64,000 nt of DNA from Dactylorhiza incarnata. Lineage: Eukaryota > Streptophyta > Magnoliopsida > Asparagales > Orchidaceae. This document shows positions 1 through 11,180 of this stretch, one piece after another. Made by a program: the position numbers and the translations under genes. The notes beneath the pieces are model-generated. The model had not been told where the DNA came from and searched no databases. It was given only the letters and a program-made list of their open reading frames with translations. The stretch's first letter is position 1; every line of letters begins with the position of its first letter. The stretch covers positions 13,409,501 through 13,473,500 of the forward strand of contig JAWHQI010000040.1 of assembly GCA_033032865.1 (NCBI GenBank), in the 5' to 3' direction.

Positions 1-2
1 AC

Positions 3-1889
3 AATTTTGAGATAAAGCCATCCATTCTGAATATGATCCGCAATAATGCCCAATTCTCCGGGTTAACCAGTGAAGACCCCCATCTTCACCTAGCTGAATT
101 TGCTGAGATTTGCGGTACGTTTCGGTACGCAGGAATTGCTGATGAGACGGTGAAGCTCAGGTTGTTTCCATTCTCCCTCCGTGACAAGGCAAAGGCTTGG
201 CTCCACACAATACCACCCGGCGCAGCTACCACCTGGGACGCTCTGCAGACAAAGTTTTTGGCAAAATTCCATCCGGTGGACAAGGTTGTAAACTTGCGGA
301 GAGAAATCGCAACCTTCCAGTAACACGATCAGGAGACCCTTGCGGAAGCATGGGATAGGTTCACGGACCTCCTCCGGAAGTGCCCTCAGCATGAGCTACA
401 ACCCTGGAGCTTAGTGGAAAATTTCTATTTTGCAATTGAGCCCAATTATAGGGCCATGATTGATGCTGCTGCAGGCGACACCCTTATGAACCATACTCCC
501 GAGGACGCACTGAGGATTCTCCAGGATACCGCCACTCATAGTTCATTCTGGACTGCTGGAAGAAACGCCCCAAGGAATGCTCGTGGACTCTTTGAGGTGA
601 GCACATCGGGCGCATCTGCTGAGGTGGCATCAGCACCTTATGACAACGTCGTGCTACTTAAGAGGCCTTCCCTCCCTCCTGCTCCAGTAATGGCCATTTC
701 TTGTCAAGGATGTGGAAACCTCGGGCATCATGCATATGAGTGCCCCTCAGGTAAGCAACCCGCTGAATTAACTTTTGATGAAAGTGTGAACTATTTGAAT
801 GATCAAAATCGGGGAGCACCATTTAACAATGCTAATAACCCGTCCGTGAGGAGTCACCCGAACTTCTCATGGAAATAAAACGTGCCTAACCAACGATGGC
901 AAGGAGGCTCGCATCAATTTGATGCGCAAGCCTCCGGTAGCCAACCGAGGCCACCACAATCGGGGTATGCTCAAAATGCACCACCGCAGAGGAAGAGCGC
1001 ATTGGAAGAAATGATGGAAAAGTTTGTCGATTTGGCTCAAACAAATATGGCCAATCAAACTGCTTCAATGCGGAACTTGGAGACGCAGCTAGGCCAATTG
1101 GCCCAGGTGCTCTCCGAGCGTACGCAGGGTGCTCTTCCAAGCAATACTGAAAAGAACCCGCGGGAGCTAGGCAAAAGCATTGCTGATGCGGATGGTGGTC
1201 AAGTGAGCCCTTGCGTTGTTGAATGTACTATCAATAACATTAAGGTTTCCACGCTTTGCGACTCTGGTGCATCTCGCAACATTCTTGCTCTGCAAGACGT
1301 TGAGAGGTTGCACCTAACTATGAACTCTGAGGACCGAAAGTCGCTGGTGTTAGCCAATGGAGTGACTGTCGAAACTGAAGGTGAGATTCGTGAGGTTGTA
1401 GTAAATCTTAATGGAACGGCTGTAGTCACTGACTTTCAGATTCTCGGCCCCATGGAAAATGATTCCATGCCAATCTTGGGGGTTCCTTTTCTAAAGGAGA
1501 GCGGCGCAACCCTCCACATCGCCACGGGTTGTGTCACCCTACCTTCCAATGCAACAAACCTTTATGGATCATCTTATCTTCCTAACTTCTTTGTAAGTAG
1601 AAGTAAGTGCAGGTCTAATGAGGAAAAATCAGACTTTGACGTGAAGAATCCTGGAGAAGAGGAAAGTATCACTCTGATGGAAGAAAAAGCGAAGAAGCTC
1701 ACAAACAATGTGTTGGAGATTGAAGGGAAAAGCAATGAGACCAAGGAGTGGGAAGATATGGGAGAAGGCGGAGCGATGAGCCTTCCAAACAATGTTTTAT
1801 TGAGAACAAGAAATGTAAACAATCTAAACAGGTTCATTGGGCTGATCTACCCCCTTTTGAGGGTGTGCAGAAATGAAGCCCCCGGCTGA
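3..1889 (+). pseudogene. gag-PR: gag-protease of Athila-like gypsy, two nonsense codons
   Basis: One reading frame runs from the window edge to 1889 with TAA stops at 321-323 and 876-878; all three open blocks are in the same frame. The first part is a retrotransposon gag capsid domain: the FEIKP...NMIRNN entry, then [19 protein letters not shown], then [19 protein letters not shown] zinc knuckle (CQGCGNLGHHAYEC) lies near 700-735. The protease active site is CDSGASRNIL near 1257-1285, followed by a flap-like region and PILGVPFLKESGA near 1470-1510. RT does not follow. The stop at 321 looks like a C-to-T change of a Gln codon, as in methylated plant repeats, which is inference. The start codon lies outside the window. 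Confidence 0.85.
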
Positions 1890-3969
1890 TCCCAATCCAA
1901 CAAACACTATCACTCCCCCGCACATGGTGCTCGATGGCGCTCTCCTTCAGTGGAAAAACTGAAGTGGGAAAGAATCCGGCATGCTGCGCGCTTTGCAGCC
2001 CTCCGGCACGAGAAGGAGGAGGTTAGGGGCAAGGGAGAGACATCTTCCTTGGGCCCTAAAGCTTTAACCTCCTGCCCATCTCGCGTGACTAGGGAGAACC
2101 ACCACAAATCAGTATATAGCTGATGCGTGCCGGGATCTCCGGGCTATGCTGTGTGCCATCTGTGATGTTTTTGTGCTTCTTGTTTCATTTTATTTGCTGC
2201 GTCGTACTGTCTTTTTAGCTTTTTATTATAAGACTTTTGCTATCTAACGCTAATACAGGTATTTGGTCCACCTTCAAGGACGTTAAACAAAAGGGCTCTT
2301 GGGAGACAACCCATTTGGGACCATTTGGTTCCGTTCTTTCTTGTTATCTTTCTTGCTATATTTTTGTGTGCTTGGGATCACTTTAATCGCAGGTCCGCAT
2401 TTATTGGAGCACGGCGGGATCACCGCCTTCTGAACAAAATGCCATATCTTCTGCTATGCTCATTTCTGAGCATGGGGTAATCTCTCATCCTAGCCTTCTT
2501 AAGCTTATGCCGCTATCGAACATGCTTATTGCTTAGTGGTAGTCTGGGGGAGTGAGACTAGCGTTACCTCGTGCACATGCAACGTGCACAGCATACTAGG
2601 ACTTACACTGTGTTATATTGTAGCATTGTTCATCTCATGGCACACCACGACACCCACGTGTGCGCACTTAACTGTAGGCGTGCGACGAGTCTAACTCGTC
2701 TCAGTTGTGTGAATGGGAAATCACGGTGCTGGGTTAGGATTACGAGACGAAGTACTTTGTTGACTCCTGTAGTGCTCCTAGTCGAGTGCTCATGTCTCGT
2801 AGGAATTCGTGTAGATTCAATTTCTTCTTATGCTTTTAGTTTATATTTTTCTACGCGTAAATATTGTTTACTTTACTCAAAATTTGGTGAATCCGGCGTG
2901 AATAAAACGGTAGCATAGGAATGTGTGTAGACGTTCATTAGTCTCGTGTTGCCCGAGTCGGGAGGAAGGATTATCTTTCTCGGTGGCTAGAACTCGCCCC
3001 AAGCGATTCTTGAAGCATGGGTATACGGTTAGTCAATTGCGTGAATGTGAAATAGGCCGTCATTTTGGCCCGGTTGAGCCTTTGCACCCTTTCCTATCGA
3101 TATATCCTTGTTAGCCCAATTGTGCCTACCCGTTCTTTGATTCAGCCCCACTTTTATCGCACCAAAACCCAAAAGCCAATCCTAGTCACATACCCAAATC
3201 TGAGCTTTAACTGTTTATTATTTTTATGAGTTGGGTTGTTGATGTGGTGATATGTTTGTGAAGTTGTGGATGTGTTTTATTGTTTATTTGATGAAAATGA
3301 TAAGAAAAGAAAAAAAATGAAAAAGAAAAAAGAAGTGAGAAGAAAAGAAAAAGATATGAGTTTGAATGAAAAATTCCTTTGTATAAGTATAAGTTTGGGA
3401 GTAGGCAGTGCACACACCCATGTTGTTAAGTCCAAGTCTGGGGGTGTAGTGTACCCGCATGTTTGTATGGTGATGAGGATAGTTTTCTGTGCTAGCTAAT
3501 TTGGGTTTAGTGTCTGAGCCGTCGCCTTTATCTTTGTTTACCTCACCTAAACCCAAGCCTCATCTCAAACCTAAAGCCCTATTGATTCACGCATTTGAGT
3601 CATACCAGTGCCGTGGAGAGAGTGCGAACGGGCAAGCCTATGGCCACCGACATTGAGTAATTTCAATGGAGTTGTCCCAAGTCCCGATCTTTGGCAACGC
3701 TCGCCTCAGCGTTCAGTTTACTTTCTTCCTATGTACGACCTTATGATTCACCGTGATTCACTTTTTGAGTAAACGTAATATATAAATACGCTCCTCGAAA
3801 ATTATAAACTAATATGTATAATTAGAAATTTGGTCTACTAGATTTCTACGCGCATGCGTATGAGATTTCGCATATTACTCCGCCCTTGCAATTTCTAACC
3901 CAGCTATGTCTTTTCTCGCACCGCCGGATTTGTTTGCTCGGGACGCGCAAACAGGTAAGTTTGGGGGTG
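1890..3969 (+). other. Noncoding 3' region of G1
   Basis: No convincing coding sequence. A short open tail (about 1890-2123) may be the C-terminus of a lost polyprotein. From about 2560 to 3969 the sequence is alignable with 34470-35866 of element H, including blocks around 2760 (a GTAGTGCTC box), 2955-3020 (GCCCCAAGCGA) and 3600-3720. Conservation between two diverged elements suggests a cis-acting RNA region rather than coding sequence. Short ORFs here are A/T-rich accidents. Confidence 0.55.
3932..3969 (+). promoter_or_regulatory. Hairpin and polypurine tract before G1 3' LTR
   Basis: GTTTGC (3932-3937) pairs with GCAAAC (3947-3952) around the loop TCGGGACGC. The polypurine tract TTTGGGGGTG follows directly before the LTR. 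The same hairpin and tract occur at 35829-35866 in element H. A hairpin of this kind just before the PPT is common in Athila-type elements, from family knowledge. Confidence 0.7.
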
Positions 3970-5373
3970 TGATGAGTATGGTTTATACAGTGATTTCTGG
4001 CCTCATTTGGGTTTGTTTTAGTGTCATTGCACTTCATTTGCTGTTCATATATCCTTATATTGATAGCATGGCGTTCCTGCGCCTTTTGTGCAATCCTTCC
4101 CCCCTTTGTGGCATGTTTTTCCTATATATTACTGTATGCCTTTTTTAATGGATCCGGTGGTGTGCGCGGATCAGGGTTATTTGTACTTTTCCTGCAGGTC
4201 CTGGGATCGTGTGCACGTTCGGGATGGTGCGGGGCGATTTTTGGCCTAAAAATCCTCTGATCGTGCGCATTCCTTCGCGCACGATCAGGCGCACGACCAT
4301 TGGTCGTGCGTTAATTCCCGGCCCTGATCGAGATCGGCACATGTTGACTGCGCACAATAACAGGCATTTCTTCGCGCACGACCATTGGTCATGCGCCCCT
4401 GACCGTGCGCAGTACTTATTCTGCTCCCTATTTAAGCCGATGTTCCGCGAAATTAGGTATTTTGGATGATTTTGGGCGCGATTTCTGCGCGCGACTCCGC
4501 CGTTCCACGTCTCCAAGGTCCCCCCTTCCATTCCTCACTTTGGGAAAGCTTCATCCATTGATCCTAAGGTCCACCTAGGGTTCCGGAAGCATTCTCCGCC
4601 ACCTGCGGCCAGCATTCCATGAGGAAGACATCTCCATCGGGCGAAGGAGAAGTGACCCAGCTCTGAGAAGAAGACGGGCAACGGTTGGAGGTAGTGACAT
4701 CCTCTAAACCCCAGAAGCAACCAAGGACTGAGCTTGGAGGAGGCGTGACGACCCCCCATTCCGACCAAGATCCGCGGCGAGACTTCTCATCTCGTGGTTA
4801 CTTCTACCCCTTCTCTTTTTGTGATTTGTACTCTTTATGGTTGTAATGAACTAAATGAACATCGATTTGTCTATGAATGGAAGTTTATTTATGAACTTGT
4901 TCTTTACTTTATGCTGTGTTGTGATGCGCTCCGCCCCCGCTCCACTTACACCCACACGTTCTAGCACTCGCTCTAGCAAAAGCTGGAAGCGATAGCGAAG
5001 AGGTGCCTTCGACCCTCAACCCTCACATTTGCACTCACCTTATCCATATGCTCACCAGCCATCCGCTAAGCGAAGCACGGCATCGCGGCCTGCACTAATT
5101 CCATCCACCAAGCGACACGGTGATTGCGACCCGCATAGTGTTTAGTTTTCTCATTTCCCGTTCTATAAAACCAACCAACCCCCCTTGTTTTGTTAAACTT
5201 AGAAACCCCCATAATTAATCTCCTAACGAGCAAATCATATCACCCAACTTGCGGTCCTTTGAGAACGATATTCGGGGAGCTACTCCCTACTTTTATTACT
5301 TGACAACGACCGGTGCACTGCCGCCGTACCGCATTTCGTGCCCGCTAATTAGCGGTGTGGAAATAGCGTGTCA
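3970..5373 (+). repeat. 3' LTR of G1
   Basis: It starts TGATGAG directly after the polypurine tract and ends GTGTCA, 1404 bp. The start matches the H LTRs (31274 and 35867). A TATA-like TATTTAAG lies at 4429-4436. A series of CGCACG palindromes precedes it. The U5 part (4900-5373) shares the GGTGCACTGCCG and AGCGGTGTG blocks with the H LTRs. Confidence 0.8.
4196..4436 (+). promoter_or_regulatory. G1 U3 palindrome cluster and TATA-like box
   Basis: A perfect 10-bp inverted repeat GATCGTGCGC / GCGCACGATC with an 8-nt loop lies at 4259-4286. A 21-nt palindrome (10-bp arms, one central base; arms CGCACGACCA and TGGTCGTGCG) follows at 4290-4310. A decayed third copy lies near 4374-4397. TATTTAAG at 4429 is the likely TATA box. 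The H LTRs have the same CGTGCG theme in the same place. Confidence 0.65.
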
Positions 5374-6308
5374 CCTTCTCCCAAGGACCGGTTGGCTATA
5401 GCCTATCTATCCCCAGATAAAAGCCTCTAGCCACCCCCTAGATCTATCCTAGAACTAGTCGCCATGCACAAAGCGGCGAATTTCCCCCTACACCAAACAT
5501 GTCCTAGTTGCCATACGCAAGGCGGCGATTTCACTACGATTACAAGTAAAAGAAAAGATAAAGATAAAAATCAGAATAAAAGACTCCCTATATTGAAGAG
5601 CGCTGAAGGAGATGTTGAAGACACGCTTTGATCATCATCAGAGTTGAAGCGAGCGTCCTTCTTCAAATTGACCGTTGCAAATCTCCTTCTCACTCTTGTT
5701 CCTCAATGGTGGTGTTGGGAGTTCTCTCTGAATTCAGGGATGAAAATGCTCTCTCAGAAGATTGGAGTGAAGGCTTGAAGGAATTCTTTTTTGAGCAATG
5801 AAATCAAGTCTTTAAATAGACACTGGAGCTAACGCCTGGCATTAGCGTTAATGCCAGCATTAAGCATCGTGTATGGCAGTTGCTGAAGTCGTGCAAAACA
5901 TCGGGATCGTGGCAGATCGTGGAACGAATTTTCGTCGACCAAAATTTGTCGAACGGAATCTCATTTCGTCGAACTCAATTTTGTCGAACACATTTAGTCG
6001 TACGACAACTCATTCATCGAACGTCTAACGCCCAGCGTTAAGTCCTAACGCCTGGCGTTGTCTTTGGCTTCTCGACAGATTCCTTCTCAATGGCATTTCA
6101 TCTCAACAGATTCTTTTCTCGATGTATGTTAATGCGGGGGGTTAACTACTAACGTGGGCCGTTTGCTCTCTTTCCAGAGAATCCTCATCAAACAGCATCC
6201 TGTTCATAGGGTTATTTAACAATAGTACCTGCACAACACAAGCAAGATCAAATACATAGTGTGATTTGTTACTCTCAAACTAAGAGATGTGGAACACAAG
6301 CTCCAACA
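5374..6308 (-). repeat. Minus-strand Sirevirus-like LTR fragment (D'')
   Basis: On the minus strand it starts TGTTGGAGC at 6308 and aligns with the start of the LTRs at 9097 and 12944 (ACAAATC...GTATTTGATCTTG). It also has the GGCGACTAG / GATCTAGGGGGTG block of those LTRs near 5430-5480. Its 3' end is cut at 5374 by the G1 LTR. It is inserted in the antisense ORF of D(i). A TATA-like TCTATTTAAAG on the minus strand lies at 5810-5819. It may be a solo LTR or the end of an element continuing left of the window. Confidence 0.75.
5832..6178 (-). promoter_or_regulatory. U3 motif cluster of LTR D'' (two motif types)
   Basis: Copies of CTAACGCCTGGCRTTAG-like dyads lie near 5831-5865 and 6027-6060. 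Between them, at about 5928-6030, is a second series based on TTCGTCGAAC spaced 15-25 bp apart. Both lie upstream of the minus-strand TATA-like box at 5810-5819. Confidence 0.55.
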
Positions 6309-6510
6309 CTTCCAAGTGCGTATAGAACTCTTGTACTAACTCCGAGGAAAACCCTTCCAAAAGAAACACATTCAACACTTCAGAGGTTGCGAACAGTTGC
6401 ATGATGTTGTGGTGTCGAGGCATGTCAAACTCCACAAAATATTGGACACCTACTGTTTCTGCCTCCACGACCAGTCCAACATGCTTCTTCCCTTTTGATC
6501 CAGGAGCCAT
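6309..6510 (-). pseudogene. Antisense accessory ORF of D(i), truncated N-terminal part
   Basis: The likely start is the ATG at 6510 (MAPGSKGKKH); an ATG three codons upstream is also in frame. About 67 residues remain before the D'' LTR terminus at 6308. The segment VEFDMPRHHNIMQLFATSEV ... VQEFYTHL matches the antisense ORF of E (VLQIDLPHHAHIQNLLATSG ... VREFYNHF), so both belong to one family. Its function is unknown. It lies antisense to the element, so it would be expressed from its own promoter. The apparent C-terminus after THLE is LTR sequence. Confidence 0.65.
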
Positions 6511-6552
6511 CTTCCACATTAATAAGAGGAAATAAAATTAAGCAAAATTCTC

Positions 6553-7193
6553 TAGCGCCAGTGCTAGCACTGGCGCCCGGCGCTAGCACTAGTGCTTGCA
6601 GTAGCGCCAACGCTAGTTCTCTGATCTGAAATGTTAAGATCTCTCTAAAATAAAATATTTCCAAATATGAAATTGCTAGATCTAAGAATCCCACTTAATC
6701 TAAGCTAAAATCAAAACTAAAAACCTTCATAAAAAACAAGATCCTTTTTTTATCTAACCTTATTCTAGATCTATCATAAAAATAAAAAGTTTGTTTTTGT
6801 TCATATATCTTCATCACAATCAAAAGTTTCTCTTAAATAGGTTCATAAATCTTCATCACAAACATCAAAATCAAATATTTAGAGCAAAAATCATCAAAAT
6901 GATGAAGATTTACTCAAGTCTCTCTCTTCAAAAATAAAAGAATCAAGCATTGTAGATCTAGCATCTAAAACCAATTGATAACTTCAAATATCTTCTTCTT
7001 CAACATCAAAATCAAAGTTTAAAACAAAAATCATAAAAAATGATGAAGATTTAACTTAGATCTATGAGTGGGATGCGTTATCTGCTAGGGTTTTTTGGGA
7101 GAGTTTCAATGGTAATGGCCGAAATAACAAGGGAAAGGAGATTTAATTAAAGCTGCGCTAATGCCAACACTATCGTTAGCGCGAGCGCTAGCA
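6553..7193 (-). promoter_or_regulatory. Promoter and leader of D(i) antisense ORF
   Basis: Read on the minus strand, a GCGCTAAC/GTTAGCGC dyad (7176-7191, arms TTAGCGC and GCGCTAG) precedes a TATA-like TTAATTAAAT (7141-7150). The leader, near the ATG, holds a perfect 22-bp palindrome at 6555-6576 built from GCGCCAGTGCT and its complement. The motif family is the one seen in the D1 LTR (9257-9484). The leader is long and may contain an intron, as in E. Confidence 0.5.
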
Positions 7194-7199
7194 CACCTG

Positions 7200-8835
7200 T
7201 CTGCTATATGTATTTTTTAAAATGTTATTAAATACGTATATTTATGCTATATTATATTTACTAAGTTTTACAGTTCTGTTTTGAATTGATTTTTGAAAAA
7301 TTAAAACAATAAAAATTACAAAAGGTCAAATAACAAAAAATATTTCTTTTACTCCTTTTTGTTTATTTGACTTTTATTTCTAAATGCAAAAATCAAATAC
7401 AAAAATATAAAACACAAAAATAACAAAAAAAACTGTATGGACTCTTATTATGAAAATCAAGCATGTTTAAAACTATCTTTAGAACTTCTGCAATGTTCCA
7501 ATTTATCTTGTCAAACTACCTTGAACATTGTACTTATCATGCTTTGATATATCTTTTAATATGTGCATCAATTCCATTGTAAAAGTAGTGTAGAACCTAG
7601 CTTAGCATGCCTCTAAGTATGAGTAAATATTTTATGGTTGATAATGATATTTCTTCACTCACTTTTTGGCTAAGTCTACTTATGTTTTTAATCTAAAGAT
7701 GCTTGCTTATGTATTGTAATTGTACAATGAATTAAAATTGCACAAGTATCTTACCTACACTACATTTATTTGCAGTATTAAATATAAAGAAAAGTGGTCG
7801 TACTTTCAAAATTTAATTGGTTTACAACGCAAGTGTAATCGGAGAACTTTGTAAAATACAAAAAAAATGAAATAAAGTGACAAAGATAACTCCACCAAGA
7901 ACTACTTGAACCTCCTGATAAGTCTTAATAAGCGTTGTGAGGTTGAGAACCTTGGAAAGATTAGTAAAGTGTCTTGCGCGAACCTTCATTTCCAAAAAAA
8001 ATACCACTTATTCTTAAGTACACCGGATCAAAAACAAAACTGAAAAAATAAAATTGTGTGATCCCCCAAGCACTACTTTGCACCCTGATAAGTCATAATG
8101 AGTATTGTGTGTGCAAAGTACCTTGGTAGTTGTACATTTTCTTTGTGCATAAAAGTGTGTGGAAGTAATCTTATTTGTGTTTTATTGTGCACTTTACTCT
8201 ACACTTGTCTTTTATTTTTGATTATAACATTTGTTTACTCTTTTCAAAATACACTTGTGTGCACATCATTATCTTCTATAACACTTCTTCTCATGAGTAT
8301 TGGACTCTAATGCTATTTCTATACTCTCTTTATATATGAAATGCACTAGATAACCTAGCATGATCTCTATAATGTTTGGTATGTTTTGAATTTATGAATT
8401 AAAATAACATTGTAGTATTCTCTTTATTTCACACATCCCTTTCATGCTTGTATCCTTCATGCAAATCCTTAAAAAATTTCAAAGAAAAATGATTTACAAA
8501 AACATCTTTTTCATTCATTTTGGGATTTCACATTTTTTTAATCATCATATCTTACAAAAAGATGTTTATTGTATTTATATAAGTCTTCCACAGCATTACG
8601 TTTATCGTGTGCTCTTTCATGCGTATCTCAAGTCTTTCCAACTCAAAATTGTTTTCCAAATGGTAGACTTCCATGGTAAATGTTATATGATTTAAAGCTA
8701 CATACTCTGTTTTATTTCTATAAAAATTATCCTAAAACTCCTTATTATTTCTTTCTCCCACAAAGCTCGATCATGCCTTTAACTTCTAATCAAAACTTTT
8801 ATGTGTTTTGCTTCCTTACCCACTTTTGCTAATAA
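7200..8835 (+). other. AT-rich 3' UTR of D(i)
   Basis: No coding sequence. It aligns with 11290-12640 and 42150-44150, with shared boxes such as CCTCTAAGTATGAGTAA (near 7610), CTACACTACATTT (near 7757) and CTCATGAGTATTGGA (near 8292). The conserved hairpins are listed separately. Confidence 0.6.
7895..8126 (+). ncRNA. Two tandem conserved 3'-UTR hairpins of D(i)
   Basis: Unit 1 (7895-7955) and unit 2 (8066-8126) each start CCAAG, end CCTTGG and share the apical sequence CTGATAAGTC followed by AATNAGNNTTGTG. The inner stems differ but stay paired: ACCTC/GAGGT in unit 1 and TTTGCAC/GTGCAAA in unit 2. Element E has the same pair at 43141-43365 with TTCGC/GCGAA in unit 2. This looks like a cis-acting RNA structure; its role is unknown. 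Confidence 0.55.
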
Positions 8836-9096
8836 CAAAAGGGGGAGATCAACCATGATAAATAAAATCCGCTTTCAAAATAAAAAACTAACTTGATTAA
8901 TTAAAAATGATAGCTTACATATTAGGGGAGCATTCACTTATGGGGAGCATGTATTTAGGCGGAGCAATTCTAAAATTCTACAATCAATATTTATCCTAAG
9001 TCATCACTCTCACACACACAAGTAGGATTCATCATGCTTATATATTAATGCTCTGAGTTATCATTAATGGATTTGTTATTATCCAAAGGGGGAGTT
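8836..9096 (+). promoter_or_regulatory. Multiple polypurine tracts before LTR D1
   Basis: AAAAGGGGGAGAT (near 8836), AGGGGAGCATTC, GGGGAGCATG and finally CCAAAGGGGGAGTT, which directly precedes the LTR start at 9097. Repeated PPT-like tracts are a known Sirevirus feature. D(ii) (12670-12943) and E (44166-44300) have the same layout. Confidence 0.7.
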
Positions 9097-10180
9097 TGTT
9101 GGAACATGGTCTTCCACATCTCCTAGGTTTGAGGATAACAAATCCTATGTGTATTTGATCTTGTGTGTTTAGGTCTGTAGCAAACAAAGTCCATATGACT
9201 CTAGGATTACAAAAGAAGGTTGCCCCCAAATTTGAGCCAACAAATCCAACATGCCCACTAGCATCGACGGTAGCACCTAGCGCCCGACGCTAGCGTTGAT
9301 TAGCGCAATTCTAGAGCACATATAGATGGATCTAGCGCCTGGCGAAAGCGGATAGCGCAGAAAATAGCACGGAGCACAAAAGGCATGAGAGAAATGTTTC
9401 CTCGGATTGAAGATTCTCCCGCGCAAAATAATGCCTAATCCGGGATAGCGCCGACGGTAGCGCTAGCGCGGGCGCTAGCGCTGAGGCTATAAATAGGACC
9501 CCTCTTCTATCGTTTTAGATATACATCAGAGAGATATATTGAGTGCTAGAATTCCAGAGCCTGATTTGGCCGAAAGTTGATCTCCCACCAAAGCTCTGCA
9601 AATTTCTGAAGGAGGACATCTTCACGCTGAATCCAAACGACGTCCGCTTCAACAATGCTCATCCTACAACGGATCATCGTCTCCAACTTCAGAAGTTATT
9701 CAAGAGGGACTTTGTATTATTATCATTTCATTTTCATTGTAAACCGTTACAGAATTCACTTTGTGTTGGCGACTAGGTCTGGGTAGGACTTAGGGCTGAA
9801 ATTAACCTCGAGTTGGCGACTAGATCTATGTTAGGTCTAGGGGGTGCTCAAGGACATATCCGGGGGTTGGATTGGCTAGAGCGGCTTGAGGCCCAATCTA
9901 GGGAATGATAGGCTAGGGCCACCGGCTCGTGGGGAAGCGAGCCGGGATATAAAACTAAAAGAGTTTATTATTATTCGCCACTGATTTCTAGCGTTATAGA
10001 AATCAATTTTTGTAAAACTATATTTCATATTAATAAAGCATGTCTCTATTTGATTTTACTTAGTGTGCCTTTATTTTCTCATCATCCTAATCTCTTATTA
10101 TTTCAAGTTAATCAAAATATAACATAAGTTTTAAAAATCCTTATTCACCCCACCCCCTCTAAGGGCACCTACCGATCCAA
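9097..10180 (+). repeat. 3' LTR of D(i) (LTR D1)
   Basis: It starts TGTTGGAACATGG after a PPT. It ends ...CCGATCCAA, two bases short of the CA expected from D2 (14110) and E (38974), then runs straight into RT sequence. TATAAATA lies at 9488-9495. A hairpin CCGGCTCG ... CGAGCCGG with loop TGGGGAAG lies at 9924-9947. Confidence 0.8.
9257..9495 (+). promoter_or_regulatory. U3 motif cluster and TATA box of LTR D1
   Basis: Repeated CTAGCGCC / GGCGCTAG elements. The best is a 10-bp inverted repeat AGCGCTAGCG / CGCTAGCGCT (9459-9482) ending 5 bp before TATAAATA (9488-9495). It matches the motif in the promoter of the D(i) antisense ORF. Confidence 0.7.
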
Positions 10181-10181
10181 T

Positions 10182-11180
10182 AGATAATACTCTCTTCATT
10201 AAGCACAATAATGATGATATGATTATTTTGCAAATATATGTTGATGATATAATCTTTGGATCTACTAATGAAGAGTTGTGCAATGAAGTTATTTTAGCGA
10301 TGAAAAATGAATTTGAAATGAGTCTAGTAGGAGAACTTTCTTATTTTCTTGGTTTTCAAATATCACAAAGAAATGATGGAATTTTTATATGTCAAACTAA
10401 ATATGTCTTTGACATGCTTAAACGCTTTGGATTTGAAAACCTTAAACATGCTTCTACACTAATGAGTGCATCACTAAAAATAGGAAAAGATGAAACAGGA
10501 ATTTCAATTGATCAAACTTTATATAGAGGTATGATAGGATCTCTATTTTATCTAAGTGCAACTAGACACGATATTATGTTTATCGTATGTTTATGTGCTC
10601 GATTTCAAAACAATACAAAAGAATCTCATTTAAAAGCAGTAAAACATATTTGTAGATATTTAATTGAGTCAACTAGATTAGGATTATAGTACCCGCACAA
10701 TAATTCATTTACACTTCACGGCAATTCAGATTCGGACTACGCCAGATTCTCACTTGATAGAGAAAGCACTAGCGGTACTTGCCATTTTCTAGGACCTTCA
10801 TTAGTTGCATGGTCTAGTAGGAAATAAAATTCGGTTGCACTCTTCACCACGGAGGCCGAATACACTGCACTAGGGAGTTATTGTGCACAAGCACTATAGA
10901 TGAGCCAAACTCTAGAGAACTTTGGTTTTCATCTAAAACATATTGAATTGAAATGAGACAACAAAAATGCCATTGATCTTACAAATAATCTGGTACACTA
11001 TTCTAGATCCAAACAGATGTACGTCATCATTTCATTAGGGATCACATTAAAAAGGAAAATATTAGAATAAGTTTCATTGGCACAGACTCTCATCTTGCTG
11101 ATATATTCACTAAACCTCTTCCCGATGCAAGGTTTCAAATGTTAAGGTTGGAATTAGGAGTCTTAGACATCTTAGGAAGA
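10182..11180 (+). pseudogene. pol: RT (C-terminal part) and RNase H of copia pol
   Basis: The open stretch to 10687 contains the RT catalytic motif [10 protein letters not shown] (near 10240), then LSYFLGFQISQ and YRGMIGSLFYLSATR. RNase H follows with several stops: STSGTCHFLGP, TEAEYTALGSYCAQAL, HYSRS and [14 protein letters not shown] are recognisable up to about 11140. The 5' half of RT is absent. At least six in-frame stops mark it as dead. It is closest in the window to the pol of element A. Confidence 0.85.

Larger units (their letters stand above)
1..5373 (+). mobile_element. Athila-like Ty3/gypsy element G1, 3' part (gag-PR, 3' LTR)
   Basis: The left end is cut by the window edge. 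The order is gag and protease (3-1889), a noncoding 3' region (1890-3969), a polypurine tract and a 3' LTR (3970-5373). No RT, RNase H or integrase lies between the protease and the 3' region, so this copy is non-autonomous. The 3' noncoding region and LTR match element H at 34470-37278 in order and partly in sequence. The LTR ends at 5373 against a truncated minus-strand copia LTR, so G1 was probably inserted into that LTR; the expected target duplication would be CCTTC (5374-5378), but the other end is outside the window. The Athila-like label rests on the CCHC, the protease and the hairpin before the PPT, and is family-level knowledge. Confidence 0.8.
6309..10180 (+). mobile_element. Sirevirus-like copia element D(i), 3' half
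   Basis: The order on the plus strand is the start of an antisense ORF (cut at 6309 by the D'' LTR), its promoter region, a long AT-rich 3' UTR with two conserved hairpins, several polypurine tracts and a 3' LTR (9097-10180). The 3' UTR aligns with those of D(ii) (11290-12943) and E (42150-44330). gag and pol are not in the window; they would lie beyond the D'' and G1 insertions. Confidence 0.7.

Noticed and set aside
8098..8695. Small plus ORFs of 70-83 aa in the D(i) 3' UTR
   Set aside because: AT-rich, hydrophobic by composition, and not conserved as frames in D(ii) or E.
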